The notes beneath the pieces are model-generated. The model was given only the letters and a program-made list of their open reading frames with translations. It was not told where the DNA came from and searched no databases. The translations under genes were made by a program, and so were the position numbers. Positions 36,403-44,443 of a stretch of DNA of 64,000 nt are shown piece by piece. The stretch's first letter is position 1. Every line of letters starts with the position of its first letter. This DNA comes from Oceanicaulis sp. BBD 1991-10 (GTDB taxonomy: Bacteria; Pseudomonadota; Alphaproteobacteria; Caulobacterales; Maricaulaceae), in assembly GCA_001657295.1 (NCBI GenBank), contig LYSW01000002.1, positions 1 to 64,000 on the forward strand. The letters are read 5' to 3'.

Positions 36403-37041
36403 ATGCTCAAACCTATCGCGGTCGGCGCGGGCCTGTTGGTCTGCGCGGCGGCTGCAGAAGCCCGTCCGGTCTCCTATGAGGGCGGCTGGACGGTGATGGC
36501 GGAGACCGACCGGGCGTCGACATCGCTCCTGGTTCACTACACGCCCCATTATGAGTGGTCCGTCGGCGCCCGCACCGAATGGATGCGGGATGCTGACCTG
36601 CTCTTCATCGGGGCGCAGGCCACCCATCTGGTCCATCGCCGCTTTCGGCCGGACAGCCAGGGCAATCTCTACGGCTATGCCGGCGCCGGGATTGCGGAAG
36701 GCATAGACGGCAATCCGCAAGACGCGGAAGCCGCCGGCTTTCTCGGCGTCATGGCGGATTGGGAGACAAGGCGCTGGTTCGTCAGCTGGGAGGCCCGCGT
36801 GGCCGATTTCGGCCAAGGCGCGGACGCCATGCAGGCCGCCCGCATCGGCGTTGCGCCCTATCTCGGCGATTTCGGGGACTTACACACCTGGTTCATGCTG
36901 GAGGTGGATCAACGTCCCGAGCGTGACGAGCCGGTCACCGTCACACCGCTTGTGCGCTTCTTCAAAGGCTCGGCCCTGTTCGAGATCGGCTACACGCCGG
37001 CCGACGACGAGCCCTTCGCAAGCTTCATCTACCGTTTCTAG
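36403..37041 (+). CDS. Probable outer-membrane beta-barrel protein of the metal cassette
   Basis: A 212-residue protein with a signal peptide (1-21) and a mature part made of alternating amphipathic strands rich in Tyr, Trp and Gly (YEWSVGARTEW, NLYGYAGAGIAEG, WFVSWEARVADFG), ending with a terminal Phe (FIYRF). That is the usual C-terminus of outer-membrane barrels. I do not recognise the family. CAGGGGAC precedes the start. It follows the His-rich protein and precedes the HMA protein on the same strand. Confidence 0.68.
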   Translation: MLKPIAVGAGLLVCAAAAEARPVSYEGGWTVMAETDRASTSLLVHYTPHYEWSVGARTEWMRDADLLFIGAQATHLVHRRFRPDSQGNLYGYAGAGIAEGIDGNPQDAEAAGFLGVMADWETRRWFVSWEARVADFGQGADAMQAARIGVAPYLGDFGDLHTWFMLEVDQRPERDEPVTVTPLVRFFKGSALFEIGYTPADDEPFASFIYRF

Positions 37042-37060
37042 GTCTCAAGGAGAGACACTC

Positions 37061-37453
37061 ATGACTCATATCTTTATCGCCGCCGCTGCGGCTTCGCTTC
37101 TCGCTTTCGCTCCGGCTCTGGCTGACGAGCATGGCGGCCACGCCCATGAGGGCCATGCCATGCACGCCGCCGATGACGCGCCGATGCATGAGGATATCGC
37201 CGCTGCGCTGGCGGCCGGCGGTTCGCTGGTCACGGCGGAAGTCAACGGCATGGTCTGCGATTTCTGCGCCACCGCCATGACCCGCACCTTCGGGCGCCGC
37301 GATGAGGTCGCCGCGGTTCATGTCGATCTCGACACCAAGGTGCTGCAGGTCGTCGTCAAGGATGGCGAGAGCCTGAGCGACGAGGCGATCCGCGATCTGG
37401 TCACCCGGTCCGGCTATGAAACCACGGCGATCCGCCGCGGCGCTGCGGACTGA
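37061..37453 (+). CDS. Periplasmic heavy-metal-associated (HMA) protein with His-rich leader
   Basis: A 130-residue exported protein. A signal peptide (1-21) is followed by a His-rich linker (HGGHAHEGHAMHAADD) and a ferredoxin-like HMA domain with the metal site GMVCDFC (C66 and C69). The domain resembles MerP-type periplasmic metal carriers. AAGGAGAG precedes the start. Its TGA overlaps the ATG of the following MerT-like gene by one base, the same pairing as MerP with MerT, so it probably hands metal to that membrane protein. Confidence 0.85.
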   Translation: MTHIFIAAAAASLLAFAPALADEHGGHAHEGHAMHAADDAPMHEDIAAALAAGGSLVTAEVNGMVCDFCATAMTRTFGRRDEVAAVHVDLDTKVLQVVVKDGESLSDEAIRDLVTRSGYETTAIRRGAAD

Positions 37454-37833
37454 TGCGGCTGGCCGTTCGAGAAACCGCCGCGCCCGCCCTGGCGTTGTTC
37501 GCCAGCGCTTCGACACTGATCTGCTGCGCCTTGCCGGCGCTGCTGGTCACGATCGGGGCGGGCGCGGTGATGGCGGGGCTCGCCTCTAATGTGCCGGGAC
37601 TGGTCTTCCTGTCCCAGCATAAGGCGTGGGTCTTCGCCATATCGGCTCTCTTGCTGTCAGCGGCCTGGTATGCTCGCTGGGCGACGCGCAATGCGCCGTG
37701 CCCGGCGGATCCCGCCAAGGCCAAAGCCTGCAGCCGGATGCGCGCTTTCGGGGGCGTGACCCTGTGGATTGCGACCCTCCTATTGGCGGTCGGGGCGTTC
37801 TTCGCCTTTCTCGCGGCGGATCTTCTGCTGTAG
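37453..37833 (+). CDS. MerT-like inner-membrane metal transport protein
   Basis: A 126-residue protein with three hydrophobic helices. The first contains adjacent cysteines C24-C25 (TLICCALP), and the loop after helix two contains C83 and C93. MerT mercury transporters have the same layout: a Cys pair in TM1 and two cysteines in the cytoplasmic loop (family knowledge). Overall identity to MerT is low and no merA or merR is nearby, so the metal may be copper rather than mercury. Its start overlaps the stop of the HMA gene. Confidence 0.75.
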   Translation: MRLAVRETAAPALALFASASTLICCALPALLVTIGAGAVMAGLASNVPGLVFLSQHKAWVFAISALLLSAAWYARWATRNAPCPADPAKAKACSRMRAFGGVTLWIATLLLAVGAFFAFLAADLLL

Positions 37834-37864
37834 CCATCGCGCCTGACGGGTGTAGGGTCTTCCC

Positions 37865-38656
37865 ATGCACCCGTCAGGCGTTTTTCTTTTCAGCTCGGTG
37901 ATCCTGCTCGCGGCCTGCGGTCCGGGGCCGTCCACCCAAATGGCGGCCGTCGAGCAAATCCGCTTGGCGCATTCCATCACCATCCTTGACGATGAGGGGC
38001 AGGCGCAAATCCTGCTGCTGGCGGGCGTGACGGGGCCGGATCGTGACGCTGCGCCAGACGCGGCGCGGCGCGCGCGGGCGGCTTTGGAAGAGCGGACAGG
38101 GGCCATGTCCTTGTCTCATAGCCGCGCGGGCGATCCGGACCGTTATGACCGCCTCCCGTCTGTCGTCCGCACGCCGGACGGCGGCGATCTCGCAGAAAGC
38201 CTGGTGCAGGCCGGCTGGCTGATGGTCTGGCCGCGCTTGGGGCAGGAGATCGACTTTGACGCGCTCTATGCCGCCGAAACCCGAGCCCGCGCTGCGAACG
38301 CCGGCGCCTGGGGGGAGGGGGCGTTTGCGGTGCGCGATCCCGACCCCAATCGCCTCGCCCAGCATCTAGATTCCGCTCAAATCATTGAGGGCCGGGTGAT
38401 CTCCACCGGCGCGGCGCGAGACGGGCGCGTCTTCCTAAATTTCGGGATTGACTGGCGCACCGATTTCACAGCCGTCGCCGACGAGGACGCTGCGGAGCGC
38501 TTTGCCGCCAACGGCACTGACTTGCAGAGTTTGGACGGCGCCGTGATCCGCGTGCGCGGCTGGCTGTTCGAGCTGAACGGTCCAACGATTGCGCTGGATC
38601 ATCCGGCGCAGATTGAGCTGGTGGACGCCCCCCAGGCGCGAGAGCGTCCCCGCTAA
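37865..38656 (+). CDS. Lipoprotein with degenerate nuclease (SNase-like) domain
   Basis: A 263-residue probable lipoprotein: lipobox LLAAC with C18. The middle part follows the staphylococcal-nuclease fold pattern (ILDDEGQAQILLLAGVTG, then DRYDRLP, GWLMVWP and a C-terminal A-x-x-A-R-A-A-N-A-G-A-W helix). The catalytic positions are not kept: where SNases have I-R-L-x-G-I-D-x-P-E, this reads ILLLAGVTGPD, losing the key Arg and Asp. It is probably a non-catalytic binding module. A C-terminal extension of about 100 residues is unassigned. It follows the metal cassette but need not belong to it. Confidence 0.72.
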   Translation: MHPSGVFLFSSVILLAACGPGPSTQMAAVEQIRLAHSITILDDEGQAQILLLAGVTGPDRDAAPDAARRARAALEERTGAMSLSHSRAGDPDRYDRLPSVVRTPDGGDLAESLVQAGWLMVWPRLGQEIDFDALYAAETRARAANAGAWGEGAFAVRDPDPNRLAQHLDSAQIIEGRVISTGAARDGRVFLNFGIDWRTDFTAVADEDAAERFAANGTDLQSLDGAVIRVRGWLFELNGPTIALDHPAQIELVDAPQARERPR

Positions 38657-38687
38657 GCCGGGCCTGGTCTGGCTGCAAAGACCGCGG

Positions 38688-39575
38688 TCAGATCGCCGGG
38701 ATCAGGCCGGCTTCTTCCGGGTCGCCGACGGTTTCAGTCAGCGCCTTTTTCAGCTTGTTCAGCGCCTGGTGCTCGATCTGGCGCACGCGCTCCTTGGAGA
38801 TGCCCAGCCGCACGCCCAGCTTCTCCAGCGTGACGCTGTCCTCGCGCAGGCGCCGCTCGCGGATGATCAGCTGTTCGCGCTCGGTCAGGCGCTCCATGGC
38901 TTCGCCCAGCCACTGCGAGCGCTTGTTGGTGTCGCGCTTATCCATGGCATTGGCTTCCGGATCGGGACGCTCGTCGGCCAGCAAGTCCTGCCACTCCCCG
39001 TCGCCATCTTCGGTGAAGGGCGCGTTGAGCGAGCGGTCGACCGCGGCCAGGCGCGCGGCCATCTGGTCGACATCATCTTCGCCGACGCGCAGGGCCTGGG
39101 CCACATAAGCGCGGTTTTCCGGCGTCAGCGCGCCCGATCCGACATCCTTGATCAGCGCGCGCAGGCGGCGAAGATTGAAGAAGAGCGATTTCTGCGCGGC
39201 CGTCGTGCCGGTGCGAACGATCGACCAATTGCGCAACACATAGTCCTGGATGGAGGAGCGAATCCACCAGCTGGCGTATGTGGAGAAGCGCACGCCGCGT
39301 TCCGGTTCGAAGCGCGCGGCGGCCTGCATCAGACCGATATTGCCTTCCGAGACCAGGTCCGGAAACGGCAGGCCGTAATGGCGAAACTTCGCGGCGACGG
39401 CGACCACCAGACGCATATAGGCGGTCGTCAACTTGTGCAGAGCCCGCTCGTCGCCCTTGTCCCGCCAGGCCGTGGCCAGATCCAGCTCCTCCTCGCGCTC
39501 GAGCAGCGGCGCCTCCATGGCGCGCTTGAGAAAACGGCGGTCGGGATCGGCGGAACGGGTAGGGCTCGTCGGCAT
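38688..39575 (-). CDS. rpoH: Heat-shock sigma factor RpoH (sigma32)
   Basis: A 295-residue sigma70-family factor. Region 2 (LVSEGNIGLMQAAARFEP, RFSTYASWWIRSSIQDYVLRN) and region 4 (GISKERVRQIEHQALNKLKK) are complete, and the RpoH box QKSLFFNLRR that mediates FtsH/DnaK control is present. It directs RNA polymerase to heat-shock promoters. The gene lies just after carD on the same strand, separated by the carD terminator, so it has its own promoter upstream of 39575. Confidence 0.96.
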   Translation of the reverse strand: MPTSPTRSADPDRRFLKRAMEAPLLEREEELDLATAWRDKGDERALHKLTTAYMRLVVAVAAKFRHYGLPFPDLVSEGNIGLMQAAARFEPERGVRFSTYASWWIRSSIQDYVLRNWSIVRTGTTAAQKSLFFNLRRLRALIKDVGSGALTPENRAYVAQALRVGEDDVDQMAARLAAVDRSLNAPFTEDGDGEWQDLLADERPDPEANAMDKRDTNKRSQWLGEAMERLTEREQLIIRERRLREDSVTLEKLGVRLGISKERVRQIEHQALNKLKKALTETVGDPEEAGLIPAI

Positions 39576-39686
39576 GTCGGTCGGCTCCTGCGTTCAGGGT
39601 GTGCTCTGAATTTGTCCTGACTAATTACGTTCACCGCGCCGCTTCGGTTCACCTTTGCGACGCTTTTTTTGCAGGAGCGCGCCATG

Positions 39687-39720
39687 CAAAACGCCCCGCC
39701 GGGAAATTCCCAGCGGGGCG
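39687..39720 (-). terminator. Rho-independent terminator of carD
   Basis: On the minus strand, CGCCCCGC (39713-39720 complement) and GCGGGGCG (39692-39699 complement) form an eight-base GC stem, extended by TGGGAA/TTCCCG inside, followed by TTTTGC. It lies 38 bases beyond the carD stop and ahead of rpoH, separating the two transcripts. Confidence 0.85.
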
Positions 39721-39757
39721 CTTGGACTTAGCGGCTTTCGCCAGATTTGAAAAAGGC

Positions 39758-40276
39758 TTAGGCGGCCTTCTTCGTCAGGGTCTTGGTGAGCATCTCCAGC
39801 GCCTTGTCGCGGTCGAGCTTCTCGACGGCGGCGACTTCGCGGACCATGCGGTCCAGCGCGCTTTCATAGAGCTGACGCTCGGAATAGCTGGGCTCAGGCT
39901 GATCTTCCTGGCGATGCAGATCCCGCACGACCTCGGCGATAGAGATCAGATCGCCGGAATTGATTTTCGCTTCATATTCCTGGGCCCGGCGGCTCCACAT
40001 GGTGCGCTTGATTTTCGGCTTGCCCTTCAGGGTGTTCACGGCGTCTTTGAGAACCTTGTCATTCGCCAACGCCCGCATGCCCGCCGACGTCGCCTTTGCG
40101 GTCGGCACGCGCAGGGTCATTTTGTCCTGCTCAAAGGACACCACATAAACCTCGATATCGAAACCGGCGACGGTTTCCTTTTCGACACCGGTCACGCGCC
40201 CAACGCCGTGAGCCGGATAGACGATGTGGTCGCCCTTTTTGAAGTTCTTGTTGTCGTTGGCGGTTTTCTTGGTCAT
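39758..40276 (-). CDS. carD: CarD family transcriptional regulator
   Basis: A 172-residue protein that binds RNA polymerase beta and stabilises open complexes, notably at rRNA promoters. The N-terminal Tudor-like RNAP-interaction domain has FKKGDHIVYPAHGVGRV, and a basic C-terminal helical domain (WSRRAQEYEAKI) binds DNA. AGAGGG precedes the ATG at 40276. The gene ends at a strong terminator and lies between fdxA and rpoH, a grouping conserved in alphaproteobacteria. Confidence 0.94.
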   Translation of the reverse strand: MTKKTANDNKNFKKGDHIVYPAHGVGRVTGVEKETVAGFDIEVYVVSFEQDKMTLRVPTAKATSAGMRALANDKVLKDAVNTLKGKPKIKRTMWSRRAQEYEAKINSGDLISIAEVVRDLHRQEDQPEPSYSERQLYESALDRMVREVAAVEKLDRDKALEMLTKTLTKKAA

Positions 40277-40596
40277 GGAAGCCCTCTCATCCAATGCGCC
40301 CGCCGCTGGCCAGGCCAGGGTGCGAGCGCGGCGTCGATGCGCAAATCGGGGTGTGGCGGCACGCAAAAAGCACGCAAAGCACTGCGACCGGTCTGGTGAA
40401 AGGCCGATCAGAGTCCAAGTGCAAAACGAGCTAGATCAAGGCCGAGGCAATTCCCAAACGCGAACGACTTACGCTATCCGAAGACAGACAACCTATCATA
40501 AAAACTGCATAAATGCAATTTGCTGCAATTGCGAAACCCGTCCGCCTCCGGAAAAGGGTCAATATTCCATTAACCGGTTGAAGCGGCGAAGAAATT
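40277..40596 (-). promoter_or_regulatory. Upstream region and likely promoter of carD
   Basis: A 320-base gap between fdxA and carD without a supported gene. It holds an AT-rich stretch at about 40485-40545. On the minus strand a TATGAT hexamer (40495-40500 complement) could be a -10 box, and TGCAT/ATGCA arms (TGCATAAATGCA on the plus strand, 40506-40517) lie just upstream. No well-spaced -35 is evident. This would give a leader of about 210 bases before carD. Confidence 0.4.
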
Positions 40597-40935
40597 TTAC
40601 GCGGCGGGCGGCTTGGGCGAGAAATATTTCTCCAGCTTGCCCTTTTCGGTCTCGAATTGTTCAGCGTCCGCGGGCGGGTCTTTCTTGATCGTGATGTTGG
40701 GCCATTCCGCCGCGTATTTGGAATTCAGCGCCAGCCACTTGCCGTCGGAGTCGTCTTCGGTGTCCGGCACGATGGCCTCGACCGGACATTCCGGTTCGCA
40801 AACGCCGCAATCGATGCATTCGTCGGGATGAATGACGAGCATGTTCTCGCCTTCATAAAAGCAATCGACCGGACAGACTTCGACACAGTCGGTGAATTTG
40901 CAGCGAATGCAGGCGTCGGTGACGATATAGGTCAT
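40597..40935 (-). CDS. fdxA: Seven-iron ferredoxin (3Fe-4S/4Fe-4S)
   Basis: A 112-residue electron carrier. The N-terminus [24 protein letters not shown] and the second motif [13 protein letters not shown] give the cysteine pattern of FdxA-type seven-iron ferredoxins, and the C-terminal [10 protein letters not shown] tail is typical of alphaproteobacterial members. Length is normal. It lies between TerB and carD on the same strand. The partner reductase may be the Fpr encoded at 14.4 kb (inference). Confidence 0.95.
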   Translation of the reverse strand: MTYIVTDACIRCKFTDCVEVCPVDCFYEGENMLVIHPDECIDCGVCEPECPVEAIVPDTEDDSDGKWLALNSKYAAEWPNITIKKDPPADAEQFETEKGKLEKYFSPKPPAA

Positions 40936-40996
40936 CGTGAAGGCGGCTCATCAATCAGGGAAGTCATGCCGGATTTGGCGTTCCGGCGCGGTTTTG

Positions 40997-41449
40997 TCAA
41001 CGGGCCTCAACGTCGCGCTCGGCCGCCTGGCGGGCTTCGGCGCGTTCCCGGTCGCTCAGCGCCAGGAGCGGCGCCAGGCGCCGGAGCAGCATGTCCTCAT
41101 GGGCGTCGCGCTCGCCATCGGCCAGCGCCACCTTCCAGAGGTCCGTCATGATCTGCACGCGCCGGTCATGATCGAGCATTTTCACGACCCTGGTGAAGCG
41201 GTGGTGGTCGACGGCCTGGTCGGCCAGGTCTTCGGCCTTTTGCAGAATGGCGTCGGCCTCGGCGCGTTCCAGATTGAAGCTGGTGACGAGGACATTGAGA
41301 ATCTCGTCGTGCTCGACATTGGCGTAGACGCCGTCGGACATGGCCGCCTCCACCATCAACACCGCGGCCGCGAGCTCGGCGGTGATCTCGGCGTTTGCGC
41401 CGGCCGCCTCTTCGGTTCCGGAAAACAGGGCTTTAAGCGCCTTGATCAT
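40997..41449 (-). CDS. TerB-family protein
   Basis: A 150-residue all-helical cytoplasmic protein of the TerB/DjlA-like family. Typical features are AVLMVEAAMSDG and the acidic helix-loop segment DLWKVALADGERDAHED, which is metal-binding-like. TerB proteins occur in tellurite and stress-response settings, but stand-alone members like this are uncharacterised. It starts 12 bases after the S4-protein stop and precedes fdxA by about 60 bases, so it is likely in the same transcript. Confidence 0.88.
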   Translation of the reverse strand: MIKALKALFSGTEEAAGANAEITAELAAAVLMVEAAMSDGVYANVEHDEILNVLVTSFNLERAEADAILQKAEDLADQAVDHHRFTRVVKMLDHDRRVQIMTDLWKVALADGERDAHEDMLLRRLAPLLALSDRERAEARQAAERDVEAR

Positions 41450-41461
41450 GGTCGGCCTTTC

Positions 41462-41752
41462 CTAGCGGCTGTCCTGAGCCTCGAGCTGGTAGAGCGCCTG
41501 GGCCTCGCTCGCCGGTCCGCGGCGATGTCCAAGGCCCAGGACATGAAGATGTATCAGACGGCCCGATCGCACATAGATCAAGCGGTCGCCGGGGCGAACC
41601 AGGCCGGAGGGTTTTTTGAGTTTCTCCGCGCGCCCGCCCGGCCGCTCAATGCGCAGCTTGCCGGCGTCGACGAATTGCGCCGCCAGCGCGCGCGATTTGA
41701 ACAGGCGGGCTCTGAACAGCCAGACGTCACAGCGTTGCGCGTCGTCGCTCAT
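41462..41752 (-). CDS. S4-domain RNA-binding protein (HslR-like)
   Basis: A 96-residue protein containing a single S4 RNA-binding domain: CDVWLFRARLFKSRALA, AGKLRIERPG and VRPGDRLIY are its three conserved segments. HslR (Hsp15) of E. coli, of the same type, binds stalled 50S subunits carrying nascent chains. Here it overlaps the helicase stop by four bases (ATGA) and is translationally coupled to it, suggesting RNA or ribosome-related work. Confidence 0.9.
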   Translation of the reverse strand: MSDDAQRCDVWLFRARLFKSRALAAQFVDAGKLRIERPGGRAEKLKKPSGLVRPGDRLIYVRSGRLIHLHVLGLGHRRGPASEAQALYQLEAQDSR

Positions 41753-44367
41753 GAGGCGGCCTTCGGCGGGGGCTTGCGCGCCGGTCGCCGGCGTTTGCCG
41801 GGCTTGGCGCGGGCGCGCTTGCGCTCCGGCGGCGTCCGCAGCTCGGCCAGCACGGCGAACGGGGAGGCCGGGTCCGCCGGAGCGGGGGTTTCAGTCGGCG
41901 CCGGCGGCTTCAAGGCCCGTGAGCGGCCGCCCCATAATTCCGGCGCTGCGCCATCGCTCCCGTCGGTTGCGGCTTTCTGCAGGCGCCGATAGCCCAGCGC
42001 CTTGAGCACCAGCCGCAATTCGTCGTTCGAGCAGCCCAGAAGACTGCACATGGCCGGGCCCGGCTCAAATCGTCCCTTGCCGTGAACCGCCCGGTTTTCG
42101 CGGATCAGATCGGCAAGGCGCTCAAGCATGTCGAGCCGGACCGCGCGCGGGCCGCAGCGTTGATAGCCGGAGGCGGCGTAATCCGCTTCGCTTCGTCCCG
42201 GCTCCACCGGCAGGCTGGTCAGACCGGCCTCCGGCATCAGGGCTTCGCCTGCGTCGCCCCGCTGGACCGCACGCAGGAGGGCGTTCAATCGCGCCGCGCG
42301 CGGCTTGAGGAGCGCCGGCAGGAACACCGCGTGCTCGCCGATCTGGACGCCGGCGCGTCTGAGCTGGCGGCGCTCCTGGGTGGACAGATTGGCCAGGTCG
42401 GCGGCCAGCGCGCGCCGCGGCGCGGCGCCCGAGCTTTCCACCAGGCGGTAGGCGACGCCGCGGGCCAGGCCGCTCAGCGCCTGTCCGGCGCTCAGCGCTT
42501 CAGACAGGGCGAGGAGCGGTTTCAGCGCGTCCTGCGCCTCCTCGCGGGCGTGGCGTTCCAGCCGGCGTTCGGCGCGCGCCACCGCCTCCGGCGCGCCCAG
42601 CTCTCCGCCCAGCAGCTCCACGGCGGGCGTGAAGGCGTCGTCGGACGCGCGCAGCCGGGCGACCGGTTCGCCGCGCCAGTGAAGCGCGCCGTCATCGGCG
42701 AGCGTCAATTCCTTGTCCTCGGCGGCGGCGAGCGCGCCAAGGCGGCGATTCACCTCCGGACGGACCGCTTTGAGCGCGGCATTGGCGACCGCGCGGCGGG
42801 CCAGAGGACCGCCTTCGCGCACGGCTTCAAAGCGCAGGCCATGGAGCCGGCCGACATGATGGCCCTCGACCACGACGTCGCCTGCGGCGTCAATGCCGGC
42901 GACCAGATCGGTCTTCTCGCGAAGGCCGCGCATCAAAGCGCTCGTGCGCCGGTCGATGAACCGGGCGGTCAGGCGCTCGTGAAGGGCGTCCGACAGGCTG
43001 TCCTCGACCTGGCGGGTACGGTCCCGCCAATAGGCGGGGTCGCGCGTCCAGTCGCTGCGGTGGGCGGCGTAGGCCCAGGTGCGCACATGGGTCAGGCGCT
43101 GGGACAGGGTGTCGACGTCGCCCGTGGTTTTCGCCAGCCGGTCCAGCTGCGCCTCAAGCCAGCTGTCGGGCAGATAGCCTGTCTTCCCGGTCAGGTGCCC
43201 GAACAGCGTTTTGACCAGGCGCGCGTGCTCGTCGAGCGAAACCTTGCGGAAGTCCGGCGTGCGGCAGACATCCCAAAGTCGGGCGAGCCCGGCGCGGCTG
43301 GCCGCCTTGTCGCGCACTTCGGGGTCCTTGGCGGCGAGGTCGAGGACTTCCTCGTCCACCGCGAAGCGGACCCGCTCCAGCATCGGATTGGGCGCGGGCT
43401 GATTGAGGCTTTCGCGAAGCGTTTGAAGACTGGAGAGGTCCAGATCGGCGTTGCGCCAGGTCAGCCGGGTGATGGCGTCAAACCGGTGATTCTCCACCCG
43501 CTCGACGATTTCCGCCTCCAGAGGGCGCGCGTCGGCGGTCTCTCCGAAGGTGCCATCGGAGCGAAATCGCCCTGCGCGCCCGGCGATCTGGCCGATCTCA
43601 TGCGGAAACAGCCGGCGCCGCTTACGGCCGTCGAATTTGGAGAAGCTGGCGAAAGCGACATGGTCGACATCCATGTTCAAGCCCATGCCGATCGCATCGG
43701 TGGCGATCAGGAAGTCAGCCTCGCCGGACTGGTAGAGCTCCACCTGCGCATTGCGCGTGCGCGGGCTCAAGGCGCCCATGACCACCGCCGCGCCGCCGCG
43801 CTGGCGGCGCACCAGTTCGGCCATGGCGTAGACATCGTCCGCGCTGAACGCGACCACGGCGGAGCGTCTGGGCAGCTTGGTGAGCTTTTTGGCGCCGGCA
43901 TAGCTTAATGTGGAGAAGCGCTCGCGCTCGACGATCTCCACATCCGGGATCAGGCGCCGGATCAGCCCGCCCATGGTGGAGGCGCCCATGAACATCGTCT
44001 CTTCGGTCCCGCGCGCGTGGAGCAGGCGGTCGGTGAAGATGTGGCCGCGTTCCGGATCTGCGCAGAGCTGGATCTCATCGACCCCCAGAAAAGCCGGCCG
44101 CATGTCCATCGGCATGGCCTCGACCGTGCACAGGAAATAGCGCGCGGTGGGCGGAACGATCTTTTCCTCCCCGGTGATCAGAGCGGTCAAAGCCTCGCCC
44201 TTCACCTTCACCACCCGGTCGTAGAGCTCGCGCGCCAGAAGGCGCAGAGGCAGCCCCATGACGCCGGAGGCGCGCCCCATCATGCGGTCCAGGGCGAGAT
44301 GCGTCTTGCCGGTATTGGTGGGGCCGAGCACCGCCGTAACGGCGCTGTCGGCCGCAGCGCGGGCCAT
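41749..44367 (-). CDS. Suv3-like DEAD/DEAH-box RNA helicase
   Basis: An 872-residue helicase resembling mitochondrial Suv3. Motif I GPTNTGKT is at residues 15-22, motif II DEIQ (instead of DEAD/DEAH) at 97-100, and the C-terminal RecA domain ends with QIAGRAGR (motif VI). The long C-terminal part includes a conserved CSLLGCSNDELR segment and a basic Ala/Pro tail. Mitochondrial Suv3 works in RNA turnover; alphaproteobacterial homologues are barely studied. It heads the unit with the S4 protein, TerB and possibly fdxA. Confidence 0.92.
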   Translation of the reverse strand: MARAAADSAVTAVLGPTNTGKTHLALDRMMGRASGVMGLPLRLLARELYDRVVKVKGEALTALITGEEKIVPPTARYFLCTVEAMPMDMRPAFLGVDEIQLCADPERGHIFTDRLLHARGTEETMFMGASTMGGLIRRLIPDVEIVERERFSTLSYAGAKKLTKLPRRSAVVAFSADDVYAMAELVRRQRGGAAVVMGALSPRTRNAQVELYQSGEADFLIATDAIGMGLNMDVDHVAFASFSKFDGRKRRRLFPHEIGQIAGRAGRFRSDGTFGETADARPLEAEIVERVENHRFDAITRLTWRNADLDLSSLQTLRESLNQPAPNPMLERVRFAVDEEVLDLAAKDPEVRDKAASRAGLARLWDVCRTPDFRKVSLDEHARLVKTLFGHLTGKTGYLPDSWLEAQLDRLAKTTGDVDTLSQRLTHVRTWAYAAHRSDWTRDPAYWRDRTRQVEDSLSDALHERLTARFIDRRTSALMRGLREKTDLVAGIDAAGDVVVEGHHVGRLHGLRFEAVREGGPLARRAVANAALKAVRPEVNRRLGALAAAEDKELTLADDGALHWRGEPVARLRASDDAFTPAVELLGGELGAPEAVARAERRLERHAREEAQDALKPLLALSEALSAGQALSGLARGVAYRLVESSGAAPRRALAADLANLSTQERRQLRRAGVQIGEHAVFLPALLKPRAARLNALLRAVQRGDAGEALMPEAGLTSLPVEPGRSEADYAASGYQRCGPRAVRLDMLERLADLIRENRAVHGKGRFEPGPAMCSLLGCSNDELRLVLKALGYRRLQKAATDGSDGAAPELWGGRSRALKPPAPTETPAPADPASPFAVLAELRTPPERKRARAKPGKRRRPARKPPPKAAS

Positions 44368-44443
44368 GACCGCCTCCTCAAGATCACTTAAGCGAGCATT
44401 TAGGCCTGAGTCGGCGCTGTTTTAAGGGCCGCCGCTCCGGCGA

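Noticed and set aside
42082-43908. Open frame of 608 codons on the plus strand, opposite the Suv3-like helicase
   Set aside because: Antisense shadow: the helicase motifs lie on the minus strand, and the plus-strand product has no family features or ribosome binding site.
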